The notes under the pieces were generated by a model. The model was not told the DNA's origin. It ran no database searches and saw only the letters and a program-made list of their open reading frames with translations. Positions 1-7,290 of a DNA stretch of 64,000 bases are shown in pieces. This DNA comes from Alphaproteobacteria bacterium. GTDB taxonomy: Bacteria; Myxococcota_A; UBA796; GCA-2862545. Within the stretch, counting starts at the first letter, position 1; each line of letters opens with the position of its first letter. The position numbers and the translations under genes are program-made. Where the stretch lies: assembly GCA_020632885.1 (NCBI GenBank), contig JACKEQ010000032.1:1-64000 (forward strand), given 5' to 3'.

Positions 1-1
1 G

Positions 2-2143
2 GTGGCCCTGGAGGGTGCCAGGGAGCGCGCGAAGGCCCTGTCCGAGGGGCTGAAGGAGACCCGAGCGAGGCTGGCGACCGCCCGGGACTGGTTGGCGCGC
101 ACGGAGGAGGGGCTGCGGGCCGGAGAGGCCCGGCGGGACGGGCTGCACGCCGATGTCGCCGCCCTGCTCGAGCAGCGCGACGCCCTGGGTCCCCTGCGCA
201 GGGCCCTCGAGCAGGTGCAGAGGTCCGGCCTGGTCGAGAGGATCGACGCTGCCACCGGGCGCCTGGACCAGGCCACCCGCGCCCGGGAGGCGGCCCGCTC
301 GCGGCTCGCGACCGCCGAGGCCGACCTGGACGCCCGCAGCTCCGCAGCCCTCGATCCGCGCGCCCTGGCCGGGCTCCTCGCGGCGTCGCTGGACGGCGCC
401 TGCCCGGTGTGCGGCAGCGAGGACCACCCGCACCCCGCCGCCCACGTGGACGTCGCGTCCGTGCTGGCCGGGGTGGACGCGCGGGCCCAGGCCGTGGCGG
501 AGGTCGACGTGGCACGCCGGGCGCTGGACGACGCCGAGCGCGACATCAAGGGCGCGACGGCCGTGCTGGCCGGGCTGCAGGCCGAGGTCCCCGCGGTGGC
601 CGGGACCTCCGACCCCACCGTGCTGCGCGCGATGCTCGACCGTCTCCGGCGCGCTTCGACCACCCTGGAGCGCGGGGTGGAGCGCGCGGAGCACCAGGCC
701 CGGGCGCTTCAGGGGCCCCTGGACGAGGCCCGCGGGCTGGTGTCCACCGCGAGCGCCGCCGTGTCCGCCCTCGCCCGCCAGGAGGCCCGCGACGAGGCCG
801 AGATGCACGCGTCCCTCACCCTCGAGGGGCGCGCGTGGGGCGAGATGACCGCGGCGCTCGGCGACCACACGCTCTTCGACCTCCCGCGCATGCTGGTGGA
901 GATCCAGCGCAAGGACCGTGAGCGGGAGGCCCTGGAGCCTGCGCTCACCGAGGTCGAGCGGAGGCTGGAGCGGCTCCAGGCCCAGTGGGAGCGGCGTCGG
1001 GACGTGGCCCGTCGCAACCGGTCCGACCTCGACGCGGTGGAGCGGGAGCACGAGGGCCTGGAGACCCGCCGGGAGGAGCTCGTGGAGCGCGTGCAGCGCG
1101 GGTCGCCCGACGGGGATGCGCGCACCGCCCTCGCCGAGGTCGAGGCGTCGCTGGCGGCCCGCGAGGCGGCCCTGGCAGCCGCCCAGACGGCCGTCGAGGA
1201 CACCACGCGCGACGTCCTGGCGGCCACGGCGCTCCAGGCGTCTGCCGCGGCCCGGGCGGAGTCCGAGGCCGAGCGTCTCGCGGCCCGCGAGGAGGAGCTG
1301 GCCACCGCCCTGTCCCGGGCGGGGCTCGCGGAGGTCCCCGACCCGCAGGAGGCCCTGCAGGACGAGGATCTCGACGCCGCCGAGCGCGAGCTGGAGTCGT
1401 GGTTCCAGGAGCGTGGGGCGGTGGCCCTCTCGGTGCGGACGCTCGAGGAGGTCGACCTCCCGCCCGTCGACGCCGACCGTCTCGCGGAGCTGACGGCTTC
1501 CCTCGACGCGGCCCGGACGGCGCTGCGGGAGGCCGAAGACGCCCGCATCCGCACCGCGGAGACCGCACGCCGGCTGTCCCAGCGCGCAGCCCGCCACGCC
1601 GAGCTCGTGGAGGACCGCACGGCCCTGTCCACGCGCGCCTCCCGCCTCGAGGAGCTCGCGCGGCTGCTGCGCGGCGACCGCTTCGTGGAGTACGTCGCCA
1701 ACGACTACCTGGCCGACCTGACCGCTGACGCCACGCGCCACCTCCAGGCCCTGACACGCGGCCGGTACGCCCTGGACCTCGACGACCAGGGCACCTTCCT
1801 GGTGGCCGACCTGGACGCCGGAGGCGCCACGCGGCCCGCGAGCTCGCTGTCGGGCGGCGAGACCTTCCTGGCGTCCCTGGCGCTCGCCCTGGCGTTGTCC
1901 ACCCAGGTCCAGCGCCACAACGCCTCGGCCCTCGAGCTGTTCTTCCTGGACGAGGGCTTCGGATCCCTGGATCCCGAGTCCCTCGACCGCGTCATGACCG
2001 CTATCGAGGGACTGGCGGCGGAGTCCCGGGTGATCGGGCTCATCAGCCACGTGGGCGCGGTGCGCGAGCGGGTCCCGCGCCGGCTGGAGCTCCACTGTCC
2101 CCGCGACGGCAGCGGGACGGTCGTGCGCTACCGGGAGTCCTGA
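2..2143 (+). CDS. sbcC: SbcC-type SMC-like exonuclease subunit, 3' part
   Basis: This is the C-terminal ~713 residues of an SbcC/Rad50-family ATPase, the partner of the SbcD nuclease that processes DNA ends and hairpins. The zinc-hook CPVC lies at residues ~134-137 and sits between two long Ala/Arg/Glu-rich coiled-coil stretches. The ABC signature SLSGGE is near residue 616, Walker B (FFLDEG) near 648 and the H-loop (ISHV) near 681. The gene is open at the window edge, so the Walker A half and true start lie upstream; full-length homologues are about 1000 residues or more. SbcD would be expected just upstream. The stop overlaps the convergent racemase gene by 16 bp. Confidence 0.93.
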   Translation: MALEGARERAKALSEGLKETRARLATARDWLARTEEGLRAGEARRDGLHADVAALLEQRDALGPLRRALEQVQRSGLVERIDAATGRLDQATRAREAARSRLATAEADLDARSSAALDPRALAGLLAASLDGACPVCGSEDHPHPAAHVDVASVLAGVDARAQAVAEVDVARRALDDAERDIKGATAVLAGLQAEVPAVAGTSDPTVLRAMLDRLRRASTTLERGVERAEHQARALQGPLDEARGLVSTASAAVSALARQEARDEAEMHASLTLEGRAWGEMTAALGDHTLFDLPRMLVEIQRKDREREALEPALTEVERRLERLQAQWERRRDVARRNRSDLDAVEREHEGLETRREELVERVQRGSPDGDARTALAEVEASLAAREAALAAAQTAVEDTTRDVLAATALQASAAARAESEAERLAAREEELATALSRAGLAEVPDPQEALQDEDLDAAERELESWFQERGAVALSVRTLEEVDLPPVDADRLAELTASLDAARTALREAEDARIRTAETARRLSQRAARHAELVEDRTALSTRASRLEELARLLRGDRFVEYVANDYLADLTADATRHLQALTRGRYALDLDDQGTFLVADLDAGGATRPASSLSGGETFLASLALALALSTQVQRHNASALELFFLDEGFGSLDPESLDRVMTAIEGLAAESRVIGLISHVGAVRERVPRRLELHCPRDGSGTVVRYRES

Positions 2144-2826
2144 GCGAGCCAGGCGACGGCTGCCTCCACGTGGAGCTCCAGCGAGTCGAGCACCGGTACG
2201 TCGGTGTCCGCGGGGCCCACGAGCATCGGGATCTCCGTGCAGCCCGCCACCATCGCGTCCGCTCCCTGGTGCACGAGCGCGTCCAGCGCCCGGAGGAACA
2301 CGTCGCGCGAGGCGTCCCGGACCTCCCCGCGGGCGAGCTCCTCGAGGATGATGGCGTCGATGGCGTCCACGTCGTCCGGGACGAGCACCCGCAGGCCCTT
2401 CGCCTCCAGCCGCGCCCGGAGGAACGGGTGCGTCATCGTGAAGCCCGTCCCGAAGAACGCGAGGGTCTCGTGCCCGTCGCGGAGGGCGCGCTCCGCCGTG
2501 GCGTCCGCGATGTGGAGGAGCGGCAGGCCGACCTGCGCCTCGACGGCCGGGGCGAGCGCGTGGAGCGAGTTGCTGCAGAGCACGACAGCCTCGGCTCCGG
2601 CGCGCTTCAGGCCTCGCGCGGCGTCCACCACGAGACGACCCAGGGGCCGCCAGTCGCCGTCTGCACGGGCGTCTCGCACCGCGCCGTAGTCCAGGGACCG
2701 CATGACCACGTCGGCGGACCGGAAGGGGCCCAGGCGCGCCGCCACGCCCTCGTTGAGCCCCGCGTAGTACCGCGCGCTAGAGTGCCACGTCACGCCACCG
2801 ACGAGTCCCAGGGTCCGCATGCGCAC
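2128..2826 (-). CDS. aspartate/glutamate racemase-family protein
   Basis: A 232-residue protein of the Asp/Glu racemase family, cofactor-independent two-cysteine racemases acting on D/L amino acids. The N-terminal LGLVGGVTWHS is the family opening, the first catalytic Cys sits in VLCSNSLH and the second in AGCTEIPML. The length matches the family. The GTG at 2826 is preferred because GGAGG lies six bases upstream; ATG at 2820 is the alternative. Its Shine-Dalgarno lies inside the divergent lipoprotein gene, whose start codon overlaps this one. Its 3' end overlaps sbcC. The substrate (Asp, Glu or another amino acid) cannot be told from sequence. Confidence 0.88.
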   Translation of the reverse strand: MRMRTLGLVGGVTWHSSARYYAGLNEGVAARLGPFRSADVVMRSLDYGAVRDARADGDWRPLGRLVVDAARGLKRAGAEAVVLCSNSLHALAPAVEAQVGLPLLHIADATAERALRDGHETLAFFGTGFTMTHPFLRARLEAKGLRVLVPDDVDAIDAIILEELARGEVRDASRDVFLRALDALVHQGADAMVAGCTEIPMLVGPADTDVPVLDSLELHVEAAVAWLAQDSR

Positions 2827-3262
2827 AGCCTACCTCCTCGCCGTCGGGGTGCCCCTCGCGCTCGCCTGTGGCGGTGCGGGCACCCCCGCACCCACCGTGC
2901 CGGAGGGGCCCGAGATCGTGCCCGTCCCCCGGATGCCGAAGCCGCCGGAGATCAGCGCGCGGCCGAAGGCCGGCCAGGAGGTCGACGAGGCCATCGTGCG
3001 CCGGCTGCGTGCAGCGAACCCGATGATCCGGCGCTGCCTGGAGGAGCGACGTGCGGAGATCCCGCGCGCCCGCGATGCCGTCGCCATCTCCGTGGACCTG
3101 CACGTCACCCGGGACTCGACGTCCACCGGCGTGGACGTGGTGCGTGACGGCTTCCGCAACCTCGAGCTCGTCGAGGCCTGCATCCTGGACCCCCTGCTGA
3201 ACGTGGATGCCGAGGGTCTGACGTTCGACCTGCAGTGGTACATCGTCGCCGACTTCCCGTGA
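2819..3262 (+). CDS. lipoprotein with AgmX/TonB-like C-terminal domain
   Basis: A 147-residue predicted lipoprotein. Residues 1-17 form a signal peptide ending in the lipobox LALAC. A Pro-rich spacer follows, and from ~52 on the pattern VDEAIVRRLRAANPMIRRCLEE, a single Cys and a late Cys in VEACILDPL resembles the AgmX/PglI C-terminal domain of Myxococcota (a TonB-C-like fold with two conserved Cys). The family is envelope-associated; its precise role here is unknown. The start codon overlaps the divergent racemase start, so the two transcripts must overlap. The hypothetical gene at 3290 follows on the same strand after 27 bp. Confidence 0.7.
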   Translation: MRTAYLLAVGVPLALACGGAGTPAPTVPEGPEIVPVPRMPKPPEISARPKAGQEVDEAIVRRLRAANPMIRRCLEERRAEIPRARDAVAISVDLHVTRDSTSTGVDVVRDGFRNLELVEACILDPLLNVDAEGLTFDLQWYIVADFP

Positions 3263-3289
3263 GGGGCCAGAGATACTAGGCTCGTCGGC

Positions 3290-3721
3290 ATGGTGCTGTT
3301 CCTGTCGTGCTTCCTGGTCTCCGCCGCGCCCCCGCGCGAGACCGATCCCGCCACCCGCGTCGAGCTCGCGAGCCGCATCGCCACTCTCCGCGTCGAGCGT
3401 GCAGAGGGTGACGCGCGGTTGCAGGCCTGGCGGGCGCAGCTGAAGGAGCGGGGTCCCGCGGTGGTGGCGATGGCCATGGGCTCCCCGGACCTCGCGGCGC
3501 ACCTGCGGTCGCTGATGGACCAGGAGCTGGAGGTCGCGCAGCTCGAGGTGCAGTTCGGCCCGAACTGGCCGGCGCTCCGGGAGGCGAAGGCCCGCGAGGA
3601 GGTGGCGCGGACGGCGCTGGCCAAGCAGGTCGAGAAGGAGCTCGCGGCCCAGGAGGTCGAGCTGGAGGTCACCAAGTACGTGCTCGGGGTCCTGGAGAAG
3701 GAGCTCGAGAAGATGCCCTGA
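3290..3721 (+). CDS. hypothetical exported helical protein
   Basis: A 143-residue protein of unknown function. A short hydrophobic N-terminus (VLFLSCFLVSAAPP) looks like a signal peptide, possibly cleaved after VSA. The rest is highly charged, rich in Glu, Arg, Ala and Leu, and predicted by composition to be almost entirely alpha-helical with coiled-coil character. It is preceded by a short gap containing GATACTAGG, which could hold a promoter, and is followed directly by the repeat array at 3734. No family was recognised. Confidence 0.6.
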   Translation: MVLFLSCFLVSAAPPRETDPATRVELASRIATLRVERAEGDARLQAWRAQLKERGPAVVAMAMGSPDLAAHLRSLMDQELEVAQLEVQFGPNWPALREAKAREEVARTALAKQVEKELAAQEVELEVTKYVLGVLEKELEKMP

Positions 3722-3733
3722 CCGAGCGTGGGA

Positions 3734-3847
3734 ACGCGAAACGCGAAACGCGAAACGCGAAACGCGAAACGCGAAACGCGAAACGCGAAACGCGAAACGC
3801 AAAACGCGAAACGCGAAACGCGAAACGCGAAACGCGAAACGCGAAAC
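3734..3847 (+). repeat. 7-bp tandem repeat array, about 16 copies
   Basis: Uninterrupted tandem copies of ACGCGAA run over about 114 bp, with one variant copy (a substitution at ~3801). Because 7 is not a multiple of 3 the array stays open in several frames and gives spurious Arg/Asn/Ala/Lys reading frames. It is followed within about 10 bp by a second array that is its reverse-complement relative. Confidence 0.95.
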
Positions 3848-3857
3848 GATTTCGAGG

Positions 3858-4014
3858 TTCGAGGCTCGCGCTTCGCGATTCGAGGCTCGCGCTTCGCGAT
3901 TCGAGGCTCGCGCTTCGCGATTCGAGGCTCGCGCTTCGCGATTCGAGGCTCGCGCTTCGCGATTCGAGGCTCGCGCTTCGCGATTCGAGGCTCGCGCTTC
4001 GCGATTCGAGGCTC
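3858..4014 (-). repeat. 21-bp tandem repeat array, 7 copies plus a partial, inverted to the first array
   Basis: Seven exact copies of a 21-mer beginning TTCGAGGCTCGCGC, then 10 bp of an eighth. The 21-mer splits into three 7-mers, TTCGAGG, CTCGCGC and TTCGCGA, each only one or two changes from TTCGCGT, the reverse complement of the upstream ACGCGAA unit. It therefore looks like a higher-order, diverged copy of the same repeat in opposite orientation, so the two arrays could fold into one long imperfect stem. Confidence 0.93.
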
Positions 4015-4020
4015 ACAAGC

Positions 4021-4086
4021 GGACGGAGGCCCGGGAATCGGCCCCCGCGTGCCGCGGTGACGGGGCCGATTCCCGGTCCTCCGTCC
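4021..4086 (+). other. 25-bp inverted repeat (long hairpin) upstream of the four-helix-bundle gene
   Basis: Arms 4021-4045 and 4062-4086 are complementary over 25 bp with a single mismatch, enclosing a 16-nt GC-rich loop. The hairpin starts six bases after the 21-bp array and ends 13 bases before the ATG at 4100. No T-run follows, so it is not a typical intrinsic terminator. It may be a structured RNA element or a transposition/replication signal tied to the repeats. Confidence 0.8.
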
Positions 4087-4099
4087 CCGGAGCAAGCGA

Positions 4100-4420
4100 A
4101 TGTCCTACTTCACCTTCGAGACTCTCGACGTCTACCGCCTCGCCGTCCAGGTCGCGCGCTGGATGCGAACCACCCGGTGGCCCGCCAACGCCTCCCATTT
4201 GCGCGACCAGGCCATCCGGGCCGCTGATTCCGTCGTGCTGAACCTGGCGGAGGGCCTCACCCGCGGCGGTCGGGCCGGCGTGAACCACCTCAGGATCAGC
4301 AAGGCGTCCGCGGGTGAGGCCTATGCGGCGCTGGATGTGGCGGACTTCGCCGGTTGCGCAGAGAAGCGCGCGGAGCTGCAGCGCATCGCCGCCATGATCT
4401 CGCGCCTGCGGGTCCCCTGA
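4100..4420 (+). CDS. four-helix-bundle protein (S23/IVP, Avd-like family)
   Basis: A 106-residue protein of the four-helix-bundle family first seen in 23S rRNA intervening sequences and related to Avd, the accessory protein of diversity-generating retroelements. Typical features are the F-x-LDVYRLAVQVA opening, the central LRDQAIRAADSVVLNLAEG helix pair and the later SKASAGEAYAALDVA segment. The family forms basic, nucleic-acid-binding oligomers. No reverse transcriptase is nearby. The gene lies just downstream of two inverted repeat arrays and a 25-bp hairpin, which suggests that repeats and protein form one unit. It ends 3 bp from the convergent gene at 4424. Confidence 0.85.
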   Translation: MSYFTFETLDVYRLAVQVARWMRTTRWPANASHLRDQAIRAADSVVLNLAEGLTRGGRAGVNHLRISKASAGEAYAALDVADFAGCAEKRAELQRIAAMISRLRVP

Positions 4421-4423
4421 GGC

Positions 4424-4960
4424 CTACCAGGTCCCGACGAGCCGGACGCCGTCCGCCGAGGGCACCAACGTGGTCTGGCGCCGCAGACGGCGGGACTGGC
4501 CCATCTGCACCGCACCGCAGACCGTGGTGATCAGCGGTGCCGTCAGCGCGTAATAGGGCCCGACATCCGCGGACGCCACGCTGACGGGGATGATGAGCCC
4601 TGTGGCCGCGAGCCCGACGACGCCCGCTGCGAGGCTCGCCTTGCGGTCCGCCTTGCGGGTGGAGACCATGGCCCCGGTCGTGGCGATGACCGGGCCCGCG
4701 TAGATCGCGCCCACCGTGGTGGCGAGGCCCACCGTCGCGAGCCCGAGGGCGATCGGGTCCGGCGAGGTCGTGGCGTCGCCCTTGAAGCCACCGGAGGCCA
4801 CACCCCATGCGACCACCGCGGGCAGCACGAGCACAGCGCCGGACACGGTGGTGATGTTCCCGGCGATGTGGACCTTGCGACCGACATCGGGTGCACCGCC
4901 GGACAGCGACGGGAGCGTGGGCTCCGCGGCGAGCCCCGCGGCGACGAGCGACAGCAACAT
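4424..4960 (-). CDS. hypothetical multi-pass membrane protein
   Basis: A 178-residue protein of unknown function. The N-terminus (MLLSLVAAGLAAEP) looks like a cleavable signal peptide. Three or four further hydrophobic segments follow, for example ITTVSGAVLVLPAVVAWGVA near 37-56, IALGLATVGLATTVGAIYAG and AAGVVGLAATGLIIPVSV. It ends with a short Arg-rich tail. Composition suggests an inner-membrane protein. The neighbouring SDR gene is divergent, so both could be read from the 4961-5092 gap. No family was recognised. Confidence 0.65.
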   Translation of the reverse strand: MLLSLVAAGLAAEPTLPSLSGGAPDVGRKVHIAGNITTVSGAVLVLPAVVAWGVASGGFKGDATTSPDPIALGLATVGLATTVGAIYAGPVIATTGAMVSTRKADRKASLAAGVVGLAATGLIIPVSVASADVGPYYALTAPLITTVCGAVQMGQSRRLRRQTTLVPSADGVRLVGTW

Positions 4961-5092
4961 CGACCCTCCGCGGCGAGCCTACCCGATGGTGTCGCAGGTC
5001 GCCGATGATCAACCCGAAGTTGATGATGACCTGACGCACGCCACCATGGTGTCTCCGTGCGACACAGGACATCCTGCACACAGGAGGTCGAC
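4961..5092. promoter_or_regulatory. divergent intergenic region with a short inverted repeat
   Basis: This 132-bp gap separates the divergent membrane-protein and SDR genes and must hold both promoters. ATCAAC at 5008-5013 and GTTGAT at 5019-5024 form a six-base inverted repeat around a five-base spacer, a possible operator or small hairpin. An AGGAGG at 5082-5087 is the ribosome binding site that fixes the SDR start at 5093. Confidence 0.4.
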
Positions 5093-5899
5093 ATGGAACG
5101 TGCACTGGTGACGGGCGGGACTTCGGGGATCGGGCTGGCCATCGCGCAGGCCCTCGTGGGCGCGGGCTTCGCGGTGACCGTGACCGGGCGGGACGCCGAG
5201 AAGGGGGCGTCGTTGCCGGCCGGGCTCGCGTTCCTGCAGGTGGACCACAGCGACCTCGGCGCCGTCCGGCAGCTCGCCGACACGGTCGGCCCGGTGGACG
5301 TGCTGGTGAACAACGTGGGTGGCGCCTTCTGGAACCGGTCGACGACCGTGGACGGACACGAGCGGACCCTCGCGCTGAACCTGCTCGCGCCCGTCGTGCT
5401 CACCGAGCGCCTCCTGCCGGATCTCGCACCCGGCAGCCGCATCGTGAACATCGTCACCAAGCTCGAGCGCAAGATGGCCTTCGCGCTCGACGACCCACAG
5501 GGTGAGCGCCGCTACCGGGGCTTCGACGCGTACGCGGGGGCCAAGGTGGCCCTGCTCGGCTGGACGCTCGATCTGGCCGAGCGCGCGGACGCCATCGCGG
5601 TGAACGGCGTGCACCCGGGAATCGTGATGGGCACCGGGTTCGGCGCGGACATGCCGTGGATGATGCGGGCGCTCGGCCCCGTCATCGCGGGCCTCTTCCG
5701 CATGACGCGCCCCATGGAGGACGCCGTCCGCACCCCGCTGCGCCTGGCGACCACCGACCGCGGCACGGGCCGCTACCTGGACCTCGACGCCGAGCTCCCC
5801 CTTCCCACCCAGCTCGAGGATCCCGCCGCACGCGCGCACATCGCCACCCTCTGCGCAGAGCTGGGCGAACCGCCGGACTCACGGCGCGCCAGCGCCTAG
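5093..5899 (+). CDS. short-chain dehydrogenase/reductase
   Basis: A 268-residue classical-length SDR, an NAD(P)(H)-dependent oxidoreductase of unknown substrate. The Rossmann motif TGGTSGIG is at residues 8-15, NNVGG is present after strand 4, and YAGAK supplies the Tyr and Lys of the active site. The position usually held by catalytic Ser reads IVNIVT, so Thr may replace Ser. The overall layout, with a long segment between that strand and the Tyr, resembles retinol-dehydrogenase-like SDRs. ATG at 5093 is chosen over an upstream GTG at 5057 because AGGAGG precedes it. Its tail overlaps the convergent HipA-like gene by 21 bp. Confidence 0.87.
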   Translation: MERALVTGGTSGIGLAIAQALVGAGFAVTVTGRDAEKGASLPAGLAFLQVDHSDLGAVRQLADTVGPVDVLVNNVGGAFWNRSTTVDGHERTLALNLLAPVVLTERLLPDLAPGSRIVNIVTKLERKMAFALDDPQGERRYRGFDAYAGAKVALLGWTLDLAERADAIAVNGVHPGIVMGTGFGADMPWMMRALGPVIAGLFRMTRPMEDAVRTPLRLATTDRGTGRYLDLDAELPLPTQLEDPAARAHIATLCAELGEPPDSRRASA

Positions 5900-7219
5900 C
5901 CACCGCACGCCCGCCTCCAGCCGAACCAGGGCCTCCCGGCACGACGCGGCGATCGACTGGAACCCGGGGCTCACCCGCGGGTCGGCCGCGACCCGCGCCC
6001 AGAACGCCACGGCGGCAGCGTGCACCTCGAGGGCTGGCACGCCCCCCAGGCCGTCCAGCGTGGGCTCGAAGGTCCGCGGCACCACCTCGTTCGCGACAGG
6101 CGCGAAGGCCATCGGCAGCATGTCGTAGGCGGGCGCGAGCCCGGAGATCCGCGTGCCGTCCAGGGTGAGCGAGAGGTTGCCGAGGTGCATGTCGGTGTTG
6201 CCGATCCACCGCCCGAACGCCGCGAGCCAGCGGACCTCCGCGAGGTGCTCGGCTCCGAGCAGACCGGCACGCACGAGCCCCTCGACGGCGGGCACCCAGC
6301 GCGTCCCCTGCCCCACGTGCTCCGCGTCGGCCGCCGCGAGCATGACCTGGCCGCGCCTGGGACCCCGATCGAAGCGCTCGACCTCGAGGAAGGTCCGCGC
6401 GCCGACCAGGATCTCGGAGGCTGCAGCGGCATGCCCGTGGTCGCGCAGGGTCTCGAGCGCCAGGTGCTCCGCGACCAGCAGATCGGCCACCCGCACGGCG
6501 ACCTCCCCGCCCGTCCGGGGCGGGCTGATCTTCACGATGACCGGGCGTCCCTCCACCCGCGCGAGGAGCTTGGGCTGCTCCCCCGCCGCCGAGGAACCCA
6601 CAGGTCCCAACTGGAGCGCAGCCTCCGCCAACGCTGCATACGCCTCGAGCCGGTCGTCCCGACACAGCGACGCCGGCGGATGCACCGCCTCGGCCGCGAG
6701 CCGCGCGAGCGAGGCCTCCCCGAGCACGAAGGCGCCGATGCCGTCGTGCCGGGCGTCCGTCGCCCAGCGCAGCACATCGTCGCCCGACCAGACGAGCACG
6801 TCCCGGGGCACGTCCAGCTCCGGGTGCCGCAGGGGCACCTGCCGCCCGAGGTACCCGCTGGGCCGGAGGTCGTGGAGGAACCACGGCAGGTCGTCGAACC
6901 ACCGGGACGTCTCCCTCGCGTCCGATGCGACGAACCCGAACCCGTACGGGTGCACGGGATGGAGGTCGCCGAGCCGTCGGGGCGCAGTGGTGACCTCGTA
7001 GAGGGCCACGGGGGTGTCCACCCCCCGGATCTCGCGGCGCAGCGCGTGCCGCGTGGCCCGCGCGCGGCCCATCGTGAGCACGTCGAGCGACCGGAGCGCA
7101 CGCTGCACCGTGGACACCGAGGCCCCCGTGCGGGCAGCGAGCTCCGCGGAGGACTGGGGCCCTCCGTGGTGGAGCGCGAGCCGCACGTTGCGCACGACCG
7201 GATCTTCGACCGGATTCAT
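5879..7219 (-). CDS. HipA-family kinase with fused N-terminal winged HTH (YjjJ-like)
   Basis: A 446-residue HipA-type serine/threonine kinase. Residues ~8-50 form a winged helix-turn-helix (SSAELAARTGASVSTVQRAL), so the antitoxin-like DNA-binding part is within the same chain. Kinase landmarks are SSAAGEQPK at 209-217, IVK with the ATP-contacting Lys at ~230, the catalytic loop GNTDMHLGN at 340-348 and the metal-binding YDMLP at 365-369. This architecture matches E. coli YjjJ (HipH). No separate hipB-like gene is next to it. HipA kinases phosphorylate translation factors such as GltX; whether this one is toxic is unknown. The stop overlaps the SDR gene. Confidence 0.88.
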   Translation of the reverse strand: MNPVEDPVVRNVRLALHHGGPQSSAELAARTGASVSTVQRALRSLDVLTMGRARATRHALRREIRGVDTPVALYEVTTAPRRLGDLHPVHPYGFGFVASDARETSRWFDDLPWFLHDLRPSGYLGRQVPLRHPELDVPRDVLVWSGDDVLRWATDARHDGIGAFVLGEASLARLAAEAVHPPASLCRDDRLEAYAALAEAALQLGPVGSSAAGEQPKLLARVEGRPVIVKISPPRTGGEVAVRVADLLVAEHLALETLRDHGHAAAASEILVGARTFLEVERFDRGPRRGQVMLAAADAEHVGQGTRWVPAVEGLVRAGLLGAEHLAEVRWLAAFGRWIGNTDMHLGNLSLTLDGTRISGLAPAYDMLPMAFAPVANEVVPRTFEPTLDGLGGVPALEVHAAAVAFWARVAADPRVSPGFQSIAASCREALVRLEAGVRWLGAGAP

Positions 7220-7290
7220 GACGCGATTCTATCCGGGTCGAACCTACAGGAGAAGCCACCCAGGCACGCTGGGTGACCGAATTCTCCGAG

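Noticed and set aside
709..1757. Long minus-strand frames opposite sbcC
   Set aside because: Arg/Ser-rich composition typical of antisense frames in GC-rich genes; the plus strand has clear SbcC motifs.
3734..4014. CRISPR array
   Set aside because: The units are contiguous with no unique spacers, and no cas genes are nearby.
4021..4086. Intrinsic terminator for the gene at 3290
   Set aside because: The stem is very long, lies 300 bp after the stop and has no T-run; it is better seen as part of the repeat/four-helix-bundle element.
3669..4095. Several open frames on both strands made of Arg-Asn-Ala-Lys or Phe-Ala-Phe-Arg-Val-Ser-type repeats
   Set aside because: They come from the 7-bp and 21-bp arrays, which are open in most frames; no conserved protein extends beyond the repeats.
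4100..4420. Diversity-generating retroelement
   Set aside because: Only the Avd-like family protein is present; there is no reverse transcriptase, template repeat or variable repeat in the window.
5879..7219. Two-gene hipBA toxin-antitoxin operon
   Set aside because: No separate hipB; the HTH is fused to the kinase and the neighbours are unrelated.
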